Below are positions 1 through 8,356 of a stretch of DNA of 64,000 nucleotides, in pieces. How positions within the stretch are numbered: the stretch's first letter is position 1; each line of letters opens with the position of its first letter. Both the position numbers and the translations under genes were made by a program. The notes under the pieces were generated by a model. The model was not told the origin of the DNA. It worked only from the letters and a program-made list of their open reading frames with translations, and made no database searches. This DNA comes from Desertimonas sp963733085 (GTDB taxonomy: Bacteria; Actinomycetota; Acidimicrobiia; Acidimicrobiales; Ilumatobacteraceae). Location of the stretch: assembly GCA_963733085.1 (NCBI GenBank), contig CAVTBY010000010.1, positions 124,001 to 188,000 of the forward strand. The letters are read 5' to 3'.

Positions 1-230
1 CCAAGCCATACCGATCGAGAAGAGGCGTCGTCGGCAGTCGCTTCGAACACCACGTCTGCATTGGTCGCCGCAGCAGCCGGAGTGGGCGCCGTCGTCGCCC
101 CGGCCGCGACGAGGTCGGCGGTGCGATCGACGGTGCGGTTCCACACAGCCACCTCATGCCCGTTGCGCACGAGGTTGACCGCCATCCCGGCGCCGATGAC
201 ACCGGTGCCGACGACGGCGACGCGAGCCAT
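1..230 (-). CDS. NAD(P)-binding dehydrogenase, 3-hydroxyisobutyrate dehydrogenase-like (5' part only)
   Basis: Only the first ~76 codons lie in the window; the rest runs off the left edge. The start is ATG at 230, overlapping the TGA of the M16 peptidase gene by one base (TGATG), so the two are probably co-translated. The N-terminus MARVAVVGTGVIGAGMA is a Rossmann dinucleotide-binding motif (GxGxxG), followed by NLVRNGHEVAVWNRT and a DVVF strand. This is the pattern of the beta-hydroxyacid dehydrogenase / 6-phosphogluconate dehydrogenase-like superfamily (3-hydroxyisobutyrate or tartronate semialdehyde dehydrogenases, NAD(P)-dependent imine reductases). The catalytic part is not visible, so the substrate cannot be assigned. 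Many bacteria place dapB after the pnp-M16 pair, but this start resembles the hydroxyacid dehydrogenase family more than DapB. Confidence 0.75.
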   Translation of the reverse strand, partial: MARVAVVGTGVIGAGMAVNLVRNGHEVAVWNRTVDRTADLVAAGATTAPTPAAAATNADVVFEATADDASSRSVWL

Positions 231-1459
231 CAGAACGACGGTCCGACAGTGACGGTTACCGGCGGCGCCGACCCGAACACGTCGGCGATCACCCGTTTGG
301 CGTCCTCCAACGAAACCTGTTCCCAGCGAGCCAGCTGCTCCTCGACGCTGTGCACCTCGCCCAGCGTGGTGAGCATGCCGCCGAGGCGACTCATCCGTGC
401 CGCCGTGTCCTCGAGGCCGAGTTGGTAGGCACCGGTGAGGTAGCCGACGGCAACGTCGAGCTCCTCGGCGCTGATGCCACCGCTGACAAGTCGCTCGATC
501 TCGCCGTGGATCAGCCGTTCGACCTCGCCGGCGTGCTCGGGCATCGCCCCGGCGTAGACGGACCAGGCCCCTGCGTCGGCGAACGACGACGTCGCCGAGT
601 ACACGCTGTAGGCGAGACCCCGCCGTTCGCGGATCTCGTCGAACAGCCGGCTCGACAGCCCGCCGCCGAACACGTGATTGACGACGTCGAGCACTTCACG
701 GTCGGGGTCGTTTCGACGGACGGCGCGGCCACCGATAGCGAGATGGATCTGCTCCGAGTCGTCGTCGATGGCGAAGCTGTCGCCGACACCACCAGGCCCG
801 AGCCGTGGCACGCGACCGTCGCCGGTCGGGAGGTCACGGAAGGCGGTGGCGACGGCATCACGGATCTCGTCGTGGTCGATCTGACCCGCGACAGCGACAA
901 CCGTCGACCCGGTCGTGTAGTGGTCGAGATGAAAACGACGAACGTCGTCGGCGGTGATCGACCGAACGGTGTCGCGATCCCCCGCCGTGTCGCGGCCGAG
1001 CCCGTGGTCGGGGAAGAGCTGGCGCGTCAGCGTGCGCAGGGCGACATCATCGGGTGAGTCGTCGTCCATCGCCAGCTCTTCGAGGATGACCTGGCGCTCG
1101 CTCTCGACGTCGTCGTCGTCGAGCGTGGATCGGGCGAGGACGTCGCCGAGCAGCTCGATTCCTGCACCGCCGTGACGAGCCGGCATGCGGCAGTAGAAGG
1201 ACGTGTACTCCTTGGCCGTGAAGGCGTTGATGTCGCCGCCGACACGATCGACGCTGCGCGAGATGTCCGTCGCGGTGCGCGTCGGCGTGCCCTTGAACAG
1301 CAAGTGTTCGAGGAAGTGGCTGACGCCGGACTGCGCCGGTGGCTCGTCACGAGACCCGACGCCGACCCACACCCCGATCGCCACCGACCGCGCCCCGTGG
1401 ACGCGGTCGGTGGCAACGGTGAGGCCGTTGTCGAGGTGGGTGATTTTCTCCGCAGTCAC
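230..1459 (-). CDS. M16 family zinc metallopeptidase (PepR/YmxG-type)
   Basis: A 409-residue protein of the insulinase/mitochondrial processing peptidase family. The inverted zinc motif HFLEH is at residues 48-52 (His48, Glu51 catalytic, His52), and the distal acidic region ESERQVILEE follows about 75 residues later. The length fits the single-module bacterial PepR-like members. The start is GTG at 1459, three bases after the pnp stop. The pnp-then-M16 order is conserved in many Gram-positive bacteria, which supports co-transcription with pnp. The protein is probably cytoplasmic since no signal peptide is visible. A role in turnover of small peptides is inferred from the family. The frame is intact. 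Confidence 0.92.
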   Translation of the reverse strand: MTAEKITHLDNGLTVATDRVHGARSVAIGVWVGVGSRDEPPAQSGVSHFLEHLLFKGTPTRTATDISRSVDRVGGDINAFTAKEYTSFYCRMPARHGGAGIELLGDVLARSTLDDDDVESERQVILEELAMDDDSPDDVALRTLTRQLFPDHGLGRDTAGDRDTVRSITADDVRRFHLDHYTTGSTVVAVAGQIDHDEIRDAVATAFRDLPTGDGRVPRLGPGGVGDSFAIDDDSEQIHLAIGGRAVRRNDPDREVLDVVNHVFGGGLSSRLFDEIRERRGLAYSVYSATSSFADAGAWSVYAGAMPEHAGEVERLIHGEIERLVSGGISAEELDVAVGYLTGAYQLGLEDTAARMSRLGGMLTTLGEVHSVEEQLARWEQVSLEDAKRVIADVFGSAPPVTVTVGPSF

Positions 1460-1462
1460 GTG

Positions 1463-3877
1463 TTACCGATGGCGGCGACGCCCGCGGTCCCCGCGGTCGT
1501 TGCGGCCGGCGTCGCTGCCACGGTCGCCGCTCGGGCCGAGGTCACCGAGCTCGCTGCGCAGCTCGGAGTCGAACGACTCCTCGAACGACACGCTGACGAC
1601 GTCGGCGCTCGAAGCACTCGTCGTCGCCGCCGCTTCGCCGGTGGGGGCACCGACGGCGGCCGGGACCTGGGCATCGCCGGCAGGAGCGGCGTCGGACGTC
1701 GGCGTCAGGCTGACCTTGCCCTTGTCGTCGATCTCGTCGACGCGGACTTCGATCTCCTGGCCGAGTTGGAGGACATCTTCGACCTGGGCGATGCGCTTGC
1801 CGCCCCCCAGTTTGGAGATGTGCACGAGACCATCCCGACCGGGAAGGATGTTGACGAACGCTCCGAACTTGGTGATGTTGACGACGCGGCCGTTGTAGAC
1901 CTTGCCGAGCTCCGCCTTGGGCGGGTCGACGATGGCGAGGATGGCCGCCTTGGCCTCCTCCATCCGCCACGACTCGACGGCGCCGATCGTCACGATCCCC
2001 TGAACGCCATCGTCGTCGACACTGATGTCGGCGCCGGTCTCGCCCTGGATCGTGTTGATCACCTTGCCCTTCGGCCCGATCACCTCGCCGACCTTGTCGA
2101 GCGGGATCGTGATCGACGTGATCTTCGGCGCCGTCGCGGCGACCTCGGTACGCGGCGTCGAGATCGCCGCATTCATCACGTCGAGGATCTCCAGCCGGGC
2201 CACCTTTGCCTGCTCGAGGGCAGCGGTGAGGACGTCGGACGGGATGCCGTCGATCTTCGTGTCGAGCTGCAGGGCAGTGATCGCGTCGGCGGTGCCGGCG
2301 ACCTTGAAGTCCATGTCGCCGAAGGCGTCCTCGGCGCCGAGGATGTCGGTCAGCGTCGTGTAGGTGCCACCTTCGTAGACGAGGCCCATGGCGATGCCGG
2401 CAACGGGCGCCTTGATCGGCACGCCGGCGTCCATCAACGACAGGCTCGATGAGCACACCGATGCCATCGACGTCGACCCGTTCGAGGCGAGCACCTCGGA
2501 GACAAGGCGCAGCGTGTAGGCGAACTCCTCCTGGCTCGGCACGACCGGCAGCACGGCGCGGGCGGCGAGGGCGCCGTGACCGATCTCGCGACGCTTCGGT
2601 GAGCCGACCCGGCCCACCTCACCGTTGGCCCACGGAGGCATGTTGTAGTGGTGGAGGTAGCGCTTTTGCGTTTCCGGGGTGAGCGTGTCGAGGAGTTGGT
2701 TCATACGCGGCATCGCCAACGTGCAGACGTTCATCACCTGCGTCTCGCCGCGCTGGAACAGGCCTGACCCGTGTGCAGTCGGCAGCACGCCGACCTCGGC
2801 GGACACCGGTCGCAGATCGGCGACACCACGGCCGTCGATGCGCACGCCTTCTTCGACGATGCGCTTGCGGACGAGCTTCTTCGTCAGCTTGAGGACGGCG
2901 TCCTTGATCTCCCGCTCGCGGCCGGCGAACTCACCGGGCGATTCGGAGGTGCCGCACAGCTCGACGATGGCGGCATCGCCGGCGGCATCGATGGCGGCGT
3001 TGCGATCCTGCTTGAGCGAGATGGTCACCGCCTTGGCAAGGTCGTCGGTGGCGACCCGCTCGACGGCGGCCAGCACGTCGGCACCGAAGTCGGCGACCGG
3101 TGTGAACGGCAGCGGCTCGATCGCGCCGTGGGTCGAGATCACCGAGGCGACGAGCTGGCGCTGCAGCTGGATCGACTCCTTGATCCACGTCTTCGAGGCG
3201 TCAAGCCCGGAGGCGAGGACCGCCTCGTCGACCTTCGTGGCGCCTTCTGCGTAGTAACCGAAGCTCTTCGGGGTACCGCCCGCCTCGACCATCATGATCG
3301 CGACGTCGCCGTCCTCGAGCTCACGCCCGGCGACGACGAGCTCGAACACCGAGGCGTCGGACTCCCCGAACGTGGGGTGGGGCGTCCAATCGCCAGACGT
3401 GGTGTACGCGACGCGGACAGCGCCGATCGGACCCTCGAACGGGATGCCGCTGATCATCAGCGCTGCTGATGCTGCGTTGATCGACAGCACGTCGTGGGGG
3501 TTGTCCTGGTCGGCCCCGATGACCGTGGTGACGATCTGCGTCTCGTTGCGGAAGCCGTCGGCGAACGACGGGCGCAGCGGGCGGTCGGTGAGCCGGCACG
3601 TGAGGATGGCGTCCTCGGTGGGTCGGCCCTCACGGCGGAAGAACGAGCCGGGGATCTTGCCGGCGGCGTACGCCCGCTCCTCGACGTCGACGGTGAGCGG
3701 GAAGAAGTCGATGCCGGGACGCACGTCACGGGCGGCATTCGCCGTCGTCAGCACGGTGGTGCTGCCGATCGCGGCGACGACCGCGCCTTGGCTCTGCGGC
3801 GCCAGTTTGCCGGTCTCGAACGAGAGCGTCTTGTCGGTCCCGGACACGGGACCGCTGACGCGGATGGGATCAGCCAC
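1463..3877 (-). CDS. pnp: polyribonucleotide nucleotidyltransferase (PNPase)
   Basis: Phosphorolytic 3'-5' exoribonuclease of 804 residues. The frame is open upstream to 4105, but the start is placed at GTG 3877 (protein begins with ADPIRVSG) because AGGAG lies at 3883-3887, six bases before it, and family homology begins here. Two RNase PH-like cores are followed by a KH domain with the GPKGK loop at about residues 601-605. An S1 domain follows at about 656-722 (GRVVNITKFGAFVNILPG). A low-complexity tail of ~80 residues ends in an Arg/Gly/His-rich patch, which may bind RNA or RNase E. The first gene of a unit with the M16 peptidase, it is preceded by a stem-loop at 3895-3913. Unusually, rpsO is divergent from it rather than directly upstream. 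Confidence 0.97.
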   Translation of the reverse strand: MADPIRVSGPVSGTDKTLSFETGKLAPQSQGAVVAAIGSTTVLTTANAARDVRPGIDFFPLTVDVEERAYAAGKIPGSFFRREGRPTEDAILTCRLTDRPLRPSFADGFRNETQIVTTVIGADQDNPHDVLSINAASAALMISGIPFEGPIGAVRVAYTTSGDWTPHPTFGESDASVFELVVAGRELEDGDVAIMMVEAGGTPKSFGYYAEGATKVDEAVLASGLDASKTWIKESIQLQRQLVASVISTHGAIEPLPFTPVADFGADVLAAVERVATDDLAKAVTISLKQDRNAAIDAAGDAAIVELCGTSESPGEFAGREREIKDAVLKLTKKLVRKRIVEEGVRIDGRGVADLRPVSAEVGVLPTAHGSGLFQRGETQVMNVCTLAMPRMNQLLDTLTPETQKRYLHHYNMPPWANGEVGRVGSPKRREIGHGALAARAVLPVVPSQEEFAYTLRLVSEVLASNGSTSMASVCSSSLSLMDAGVPIKAPVAGIAMGLVYEGGTYTTLTDILGAEDAFGDMDFKVAGTADAITALQLDTKIDGIPSDVLTAALEQAKVARLEILDVMNAAISTPRTEVAATAPKITSITIPLDKVGEVIGPKGKVINTIQGETGADISVDDDGVQGIVTIGAVESWRMEEAKAAILAIVDPPKAELGKVYNGRVVNITKFGAFVNILPGRDGLVHISKLGGGKRIAQVEDVLQLGQEIEVRVDEIDDKGKVSLTPTSDAAPAGDAQVPAAVGAPTGEAAATTSASSADVVSVSFEESFDSELRSELGDLGPSGDRGSDAGRNDRGDRGRRRHR

Positions 3878-3894
3878 GAGGGCTCCTTTCGATG

Positions 3895-3913
3895 CCCGGC
3901 CACCTTGGCCGGG
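3895..3913 (-). promoter_or_regulatory. stem-loop in the pnp leader
   Basis: Perfect 8-bp inverted repeat CCCGGCCA / TGGCCGGG with a 3-base loop, ending seven bases upstream of the pnp Shine-Dalgarno sequence on the minus strand. In E. coli, pnp autoregulates through a leader duplex cut by RNase III. A similar role here is only an inference from position and structure. Confidence 0.4.
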
Positions 3914-4080
3914 TGTGAGGAGCGGACGGCCGGTTCCCAGTCGGCTATCCCCTGGCAGGCGCACCGCACGGGCGGCGCTCACGTTCCGGGGGAACGGCGA
4001 CTGACAACCGACACGGTTTGGTCCGCTCGGTTTAGGCCTCAGGCTATCGCCATTCCGCTCGACCGATCCCGCACGCAGCG

Positions 4081-4128
4081 ACCGATGGGTGTTTTCCTGA
4101 CGCAACGGTCATGAAAACACCCATCGGT
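4081..4128. repeat. type A palindromic repeat, copy A1
   Basis: Perfect 16-bp arms ACCGATGGGTGTTTTC / GAAAACACCCATCGGT around a 16-base centre. Three other copies lie at 21196-21253, 29604-29647 and 29967-30014. This copy lies between divergently transcribed genes, so it cannot serve there as a simple terminator. It also marks the left end of the plus-strand block carrying rpsO, Ku and the ABC genes. Confidence 0.9.
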
Positions 4129-4166
4129 TCGGCTTCGTCGGTAGCGTTGTGGGGTCCGTCGAGGCG

Positions 4167-4182
4167 CCGGTTGTGAAACCGG
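4167..4182 (+). promoter_or_regulatory. GNRA-loop hairpin in rpsO leader
   Basis: CCGGTT / AACCGG closes a GTGA tetraloop (GNRA class) about 70 bases before the rpsO start. S15 mRNAs commonly carry structured leaders bound by S15 for autoregulation. The assignment here is inferred from position and has not been compared with known S15 leader classes. Confidence 0.35.
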
Positions 4183-4254
4183 AGGGCGTCGGCGTGATGC
4201 TGCGGCACCATTTGGCGCCCGGCGCGGTCAACCGACAAACCGAAAGACCCTGAC

Positions 4255-4512
4255 ATGGCCACCAAGCAAGAGACCATCGACACGTATCGCACCCACGAGT
4301 CCGACACGGGCTCGCCGGAAGTGCAGATCGCCCTGCTGTCGTCGCGGATCAGCCACCTGACCCAGCACCTCCAGGCGCACCCCAAGGACCACCACAGTCG
4401 CCGCGGGTTGCTGATGTTGGTCGGCCGGCGTCGCCGCATGCTCGACTACGTGCGCTCGATCGACGTCGCCCGCTACCGCGAGATCGTCGCCAAGCTCGGC
4501 CTGCGGCGCTGA
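4255..4512 (+). CDS. rpsO: 30S ribosomal protein S15
   Basis: An 85-residue protein, close to the usual S15 length of 88-89. It contains the family signature running from DTGSPEVQIALLSSRI through HLQAHPKDHHSRRGLLMLV to RRRRMLDYV. S15 is a primary binding protein of the 16S rRNA central domain and is needed for small-subunit platform assembly. The start is ATG at 4255; no strong Shine-Dalgarno sequence is visible. In most bacteria rpsO directly precedes pnp on the same strand. Here it points away from pnp and is followed by Ku. The leader contains a GNRA hairpin that may be an autoregulatory site. Confidence 0.97.
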   Translation: MATKQETIDTYRTHESDTGSPEVQIALLSSRISHLTQHLQAHPKDHHSRRGLLMLVGRRRRMLDYVRSIDVARYREIVAKLGLRR

Positions 4513-4522
4513 TCCGTTCATT

Positions 4523-4546
4523 GCGTTCCCCGGCCACGCAGGCCGC
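4523..4546 (+). repeat. type C repeat, copy C1 (core)
   Basis: A 24-base core running from GCGTTCCCCGGCC through ACGCA to GGCCGC. Longer copies occur at 12198-12244 (minus) and 53029-53075 (plus). The core can form a short CGGCC / GGCCG stem with an ACGCA loop. It follows the rpsO stop by 10 bases. Confidence 0.8.
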
Positions 4547-4599
4547 TCACTGAAGATCTCCTCGGTTTGATACCCCGCCGAACCGGGTAGCGAGTCGGT

Positions 4600-5433
4600 A
4601 TGGCTCGACCGGTGTGGTCCGGCACGATCAGCTTCGGGCTCGTCAATGTGCCGGTGAAGGCGTTCACCGCGGTACGCGATCACGACGTCCACTTCCACCA
4701 ACTCGACAAGAAGAGCGGATCGCGCATTCGCTACAAGAAGGTCACGGAGAAGTCGGGTCGCGAGGTCGATGCCGACCAGATCGAGATGGGCTTCGAGATC
4801 AGCGACGGGCGATACGTCACCTTCGACAAGAAGGAGCTCGAGGAGCTGCGCCCGACATCTACACGGGCGATCGAGGTCAGCGACTTCGTGGCCCTCGAAG
4901 ATGTCGACCCGATCTACTACGAACGCACCTACTGGCTTGCCGCCGATGGTGACGCCGCCGGACGTGCCTATCAGCTCCTGCTCGCGGCGATGGAGGACCG
5001 CGAACGGGTTGCTATCGGCACGGTGGCGATGCGCAACAAGCAGTACCTCACGGCGATCCGACCGCTGGACGGGGTCCTGGCGATGTCGACGATGCGTTTC
5101 GCCGACGAGGTGGTGCCGCGCAAGGACATCGACGAACTTCCGTCAAGACGTTCGAAGCCGGCGCCGGCCGAGCTGCGCATGGCGGTGCAACTCATCGACT
5201 CGCTTGCCAGCGACTGGGACCCGAAGCGCTACAAGGACACCTACGTCGAGGACTTCCGCGAGCGAATCGACGCCAAGGAGGCCGGCGAGGACATCGTCGC
5301 CGAAGGTCCGACCGAAAAGCCCGGCGCCGACGTCATCGATCTCAGCGAGGCGCTCCAGCGCAGCCTCGACGAGGCACGCGGCGGCAAGCGGCGACGGACG
5401 TCGCGTCGTCGCAAGACCCGCAAGAGCGCTTGA
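4600..5433 (+). CDS. ku: Ku protein, non-homologous end joining
   Basis: A 277-residue bacterial Ku homologue starting MARPVWSGTISFGLVNVPVK, the canonical N-terminus. It forms a homodimeric ring that binds DNA double-strand ends and recruits LigD. The core extends to about residue 215 (DWDPKRYKDTY). The C-terminus ends in a lysine/arginine-rich tail (GGKRRRTSRRRKTRKSA), like the basic extensions that help actinobacterial Ku bind DNA and LigD. No ligD is in the window. It sits alone between rpsO and an ABC importer; a small hairpin at 5467-5485 may end its transcript. The frame is intact. Confidence 0.95.
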   Translation: MARPVWSGTISFGLVNVPVKAFTAVRDHDVHFHQLDKKSGSRIRYKKVTEKSGREVDADQIEMGFEISDGRYVTFDKKELEELRPTSTRAIEVSDFVALEDVDPIYYERTYWLAADGDAAGRAYQLLLAAMEDRERVAIGTVAMRNKQYLTAIRPLDGVLAMSTMRFADEVVPRKDIDELPSRRSKPAPAELRMAVQLIDSLASDWDPKRYKDTYVEDFRERIDAKEAGEDIVAEGPTEKPGADVIDLSEALQRSLDEARGGKRRRTSRRRKTRKSA

Positions 5434-5466
5434 TTCCGGAGAGACCGTAATTCTTGGTCGGCTCGC

Positions 5467-5485
5467 CTACGGCTCGCCTCCGTAG
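5467..5485 (+). terminator. possible terminator hairpin after ku
   Basis: CTACGG / CCGTAG inverted repeat with a 7-base loop, 33 bases after the Ku stop and 21 bases before the ABC ATPase start. There is no T-tract, so the termination role is tentative. Confidence 0.3.
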
Positions 5486-5506
5486 CCACCGATACCCTCG
5501 GACCTC

Positions 5507-6286
5507 GTGTCGGCGTCGATCAGCGTGCGCGGGGTCACCAAGTTCTTCGGTCGGCTGGAAGCGCTACGGCTGATCGACCTGGATGTCGCCCCCGGCGAGA
5601 TCGTCACGGTGCTCGGCGCCTCGGGGAGTGGCAAGACGACGCTGCTGCGCCTGATCGGCGGGCTCGAGGAACCGAGCTCCGGCCTCGTCGAGGTCGATGG
5701 GGGCAGTCCCCACGCCGCCCGAGACGCAAAGCGTGTCGGGTTCGTTCCGCAATCGCCTGCGCTGCTCCCCTGGCGTACCGTGGCGCGCAACGCCAGCCTG
5801 CTCCTCGAGGTCAACCGCGAGAAGACCAGCGAGGCGGCCCGCTCCCCCGCTGATCTGCTTGCCGAAGTCGGGCTCGCCGAGTTCGCCGACGTCTATCCGC
5901 ACGAGCTGTCCGGCGGGATGCAACAGCGCGTCGCCCTGGTCCGGGCGATGGCGCTCGGCGCGCCGCTGTTGCTGATGGACGAACCGTTCGCCGCCCTCGA
6001 CGAGATCACCCGCGAAGAGATGCGTCACCTGCTGGCCCGGCTGTGCGAGTCACTTCCGACGACCGTCGTGTTCGTCACGCACTCGGTTCCCGAGGCCGTC
6101 TACCTGTCCGACCGCGTCGTCGTGCTGTCGCAGCGCCCCGGACGGGTCGTCGGGATCGAGACGATCGACCTGCCCCGACCGCGCCGCCCCGATCTCGAGG
6201 ACGATCCCGCGTTCTTCCTGTCGACGAAGCGGCTGCGCGCCTTGCTTCACGAGGGTGCCGCCCTGCACTGGACGCCGGCGGTCTGA
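5507..6286 (+). CDS. ABC transporter ATP-binding protein, nitrate/sulfonate/taurine (SsuB) type
   Basis: A 259-residue ATPase energising the importer encoded with the next two genes. Walker A GASGSGKTT is at residues 37-45, the Q-loop at FVPQSPALLPW, the signature LSGGMQQR at 134-141, Walker B LLLMDEP at 154-160, and the switch His at 192 (VTHS). The order ATPase, permease, binding protein and the family relatedness place it with SsuB/TauB/ThiZ-type importers. The start is GTG at 5507, with no better upstream codon. The next gene begins three bases after its stop. Confidence 0.93.
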   Translation: MSASISVRGVTKFFGRLEALRLIDLDVAPGEIVTVLGASGSGKTTLLRLIGGLEEPSSGLVEVDGGSPHAARDAKRVGFVPQSPALLPWRTVARNASLLLEVNREKTSEAARSPADLLAEVGLAEFADVYPHELSGGMQQRVALVRAMALGAPLLLMDEPFAALDEITREEMRHLLARLCESLPTTVVFVTHSVPEAVYLSDRVVVLSQRPGRVVGIETIDLPRPRRPDLEDDPAFFLSTKRLRALLHEGAALHWTPAV

Positions 6287-6288
6287 CG

Positions 6289-7107
6289 ATGCGCGGTTGG
6301 CGGATGATCGCGGCCAGCGTGGTCGGCATCATCGTGTTCGGCGCGGTGTGGGAGGTGTTCGTCCGCGTCGCCGACGTGCCCGAGTTCATCCTCCTCGCAC
6401 CATCGAAGATCATCGAGGAGCTCGCCGAGAACCCACGGTTGTACTTCGACGCCTCGCTCGTGACCGCCCGCCACGCCCTCGTCGGCATCGCCCTCGCCCT
6501 GGCCATTTCGTTGATCGTCGGCGCAGTGCTGGCCTCGTCGCGCTTCCTCGAGCAGGCGTCGCAGCCGGTGCTCGTGCTCATCCTCGTCGCTCCGTGGGTC
6601 GCCTACTTCACCTCGATCGTTGCGTGGCTGGGCGGTGGCGATCCGCCGGTGCTGTTCCTCGTAACGCTCGTAGCAGTGCCGGCGTTCACCTTCGCTGCCG
6701 TGTCCGGCCTGCGCTCCAGCGACCCGGCCGCCCGCGAACTGCTGGCGTCGGTCAACGCCAACCGCCTCGAGGTGCTCTGGCGCCTCCGGCTTCCCTCGGC
6801 GTTGCCGCTTCTCCTCGCCACCTCGCGATACGTCATCGGGCTGACCCTCGCCGCGGCGTACTACGGCGAGGGCGGCAACCTCACGCCCGTCGGCGAGGGA
6901 GGGCTCGGTGCGATCGGACGCAGTGCGGCCGGCCTCAACCAGGGCCGCCCGCTCTGGGCGACCGTGCTCGCCACGGTCCTGCTCGGCGTCGTCGGCCTCG
7001 GTCTCGTCGCCCTCATCGAGCGCGTGTTGCTGCGCTGGCACGTGTCGCAGCGGCGTGGCCCGCTCGACGCCGCGGCAGCGCGAACGCCGCGGCGCTGGAT
7101 ACTGTGA
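6289..7107 (+). CDS. ABC transporter permease, SsuC/TauC/ThiX type
   Basis: A 272-residue inner-membrane permease. The start is ATG at 6289 (MRGWRMIAASVVGI); the frame is open further upstream but that part is the ATPase gene in another frame. About six hydrophobic segments are visible. The cytoplasmic EAA-like loop reads RELLASVNANRLEVLWRLRLPSALP, the usual contact with the ATPase. It is the membrane half of the importer whose binding protein overlaps its stop (GTGA). The substrate cannot be deduced from the permease. Confidence 0.9.
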   Translation: MRGWRMIAASVVGIIVFGAVWEVFVRVADVPEFILLAPSKIIEELAENPRLYFDASLVTARHALVGIALALAISLIVGAVLASSRFLEQASQPVLVLILVAPWVAYFTSIVAWLGGGDPPVLFLVTLVAVPAFTFAAVSGLRSSDPAARELLASVNANRLEVLWRLRLPSALPLLLATSRYVIGLTLAAAYYGEGGNLTPVGEGGLGAIGRSAAGLNQGRPLWATVLATVLLGVVGLGLVALIERVLLRWHVSQRRGPLDAAAARTPRRWIL

Positions 7108-8231
7108 CCGACCGCATGAGCGTTCACCACCGCCGTCCCGTCGTGATGCTCGCCGCTGCTGCAGCGGTCCCGGTTCTCGCCGGTGCCGGTGCAACGACCG
7201 AGCCGCCGGACTCCTCGGTCGCCGGTGGATGGTTCACCGAGGAGCGCTGTGCCGCCAACAGTGAGGCCGGCACGATCACCTACCTCACCGGCTTCGACTA
7301 CGCCGCGTCGGCGTCGATGGTCGACGTGTTCGTCGCCGAGGAACGTGGCTTCTACGACGAGTTATGTCTCGATGTCGAAGTCGTCTCCAGCTTCTCGACC
7401 GCCAACTACCCGCTGATCGCCGGCGACGAGGCACAGTTCGCGTCGGGTGGATCGTTCAGCGAGGTTGTCCAGTACTCGGCGGCGAACGACGCCGAACTCG
7501 TGGCCGTCGTCGTGGAGGGGCGATTCCCGATCGACGCCTTGATCCTCAAGCCGGGCACGGCCGTCGCGCTCGCCGATCTGGAAGGCTCGACGATCGGAGT
7601 CAAGAGCGCTATCACTCCAGCGGTCGAGGCGATGCTCGCCGGCGACGGCCTCGTCGAGGGAGAGAACTACGAGACCGTGCTGCTCGACGGGTTCGACCCC
7701 GTCGCCCACATCGCCCTCGACGACATCGACGGCTTTCCCGGCTACAAGAGCAACGAGCCGGGAGCGCTCGATCGCGCCGGCATCGACTACGACCTTTTCG
7801 ACCCCGTCGACTACGACGTCCCTGGCTCGTTTGGGGTGATCTACACGAGCCGGCAGTTCCTCGACGACCATCCGCTAGCGGCGCAGGATTTCGTGCGCGC
7901 CACGATGCGCGGTCTCGCCGACGCTCTCGCCGATCCGGAGGCCGCCGCCGAGTCGGCAATCGCCCTCGCCGAGGCAGGTGGCAACCCGAGCTTCCTGTCT
8001 CTCGAAGGCGAGACGTTCCGCTGGCAGACCGAGGCAGGGCTGCTCGGCGAGTCTTACGCCGACGGTGAGCCGCCCGGTGTCCCGGATCTCGAACTGCTCC
8101 AGGCCGAGGTCGATGCCTATGCGCAGGTCGACCTGTTCACCGAGGAGCTGCCCGAGCTCACGGACGTGGCCGACGTCGAGCTCGCTGCGTCCGTCTACGA
8201 CGCGACTGGTCACGTCGTCTGGCTCGACTGA
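7104..8231 (+). CDS. ABC transporter substrate-binding protein, NMT1/THI5-like
   Basis: A 375-residue secreted solute-binding protein. The start GTG 7104 overlaps the permease stop; ATG 7116 is an equally good alternative. A hydrophobic signal segment (VVMLAAAAAVPVLAGAGA) precedes a mature N-terminus TTEPPDSS, the same TTEPP pattern as the amino-acid binding protein at 45880. No lipobox cysteine is seen. The body (LTGFDYAASASMVDVFVAEERGFYDE...) resembles the NMT1/THI5-like and SsuA/TauA families, which bind pyrimidine precursors, sulfonates, nitrate or riboflavin. Which of these applies is unknown. It is the last gene of a three-gene operon, followed by a hairpin at 8256-8290. Confidence 0.88.
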   Translation: MTDRMSVHHRRPVVMLAAAAAVPVLAGAGATTEPPDSSVAGGWFTEERCAANSEAGTITYLTGFDYAASASMVDVFVAEERGFYDELCLDVEVVSSFSTANYPLIAGDEAQFASGGSFSEVVQYSAANDAELVAVVVEGRFPIDALILKPGTAVALADLEGSTIGVKSAITPAVEAMLAGDGLVEGENYETVLLDGFDPVAHIALDDIDGFPGYKSNEPGALDRAGIDYDLFDPVDYDVPGSFGVIYTSRQFLDDHPLAAQDFVRATMRGLADALADPEAAAESAIALAEAGGNPSFLSLEGETFRWQTEAGLLGESYADGEPPGVPDLELLQAEVDAYAQVDLFTEELPELTDVADVELAASVYDATGHVVWLD

Positions 8232-8255
8232 CGCCGGCTCCCTGTGACTGTCTGC

Positions 8256-8290
8256 GGAGTTGAACCGTCACTCTGCGACAGTTCGGCTCC
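8256..8290 (+). terminator. hairpin after the NMT1-type ABC operon
   Basis: A 14-bp imperfect stem (GGAGTTGAACCGTC with GACAGTTCGGCTCC) that pairs at 13 of 14 positions if G-U pairs are allowed, with a 7-base loop. It begins 24 bases after the stop. No T-tract follows. Confidence 0.45.
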
Positions 8291-8356
8291 GATGTTTGCC
8301 TGACAAGAGCGGGACTCGGTGACTCGGCGCGGCGCCCGACCTACTCTCAGCGTTCG

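Larger units (their letters stand above)
3878..4254. other. divergent pnp/rpsO intergenic region
   Basis: This 377-base region between divergent pnp and rpsO has no convincing gene. It holds the pnp ribosome-binding site and leader hairpin (3883-3913), the type A palindrome (4081-4128) and the rpsO leader with a GNRA hairpin (4167-4182). The minus frame stays open to 4105, but the residues it would add have no PNPase character. Promoters for both genes must lie here; I could not assign -10/-35 boxes with confidence. Confidence 0.7.

Noticed and set aside
350..2456. Plus-strand frames of up to 426 codons opposite the M16 and pnp genes
   Set aside because: They are shadows produced by high GC and strong third-position bias; their Arg/Ala/Asp-rich translations show no family motif.
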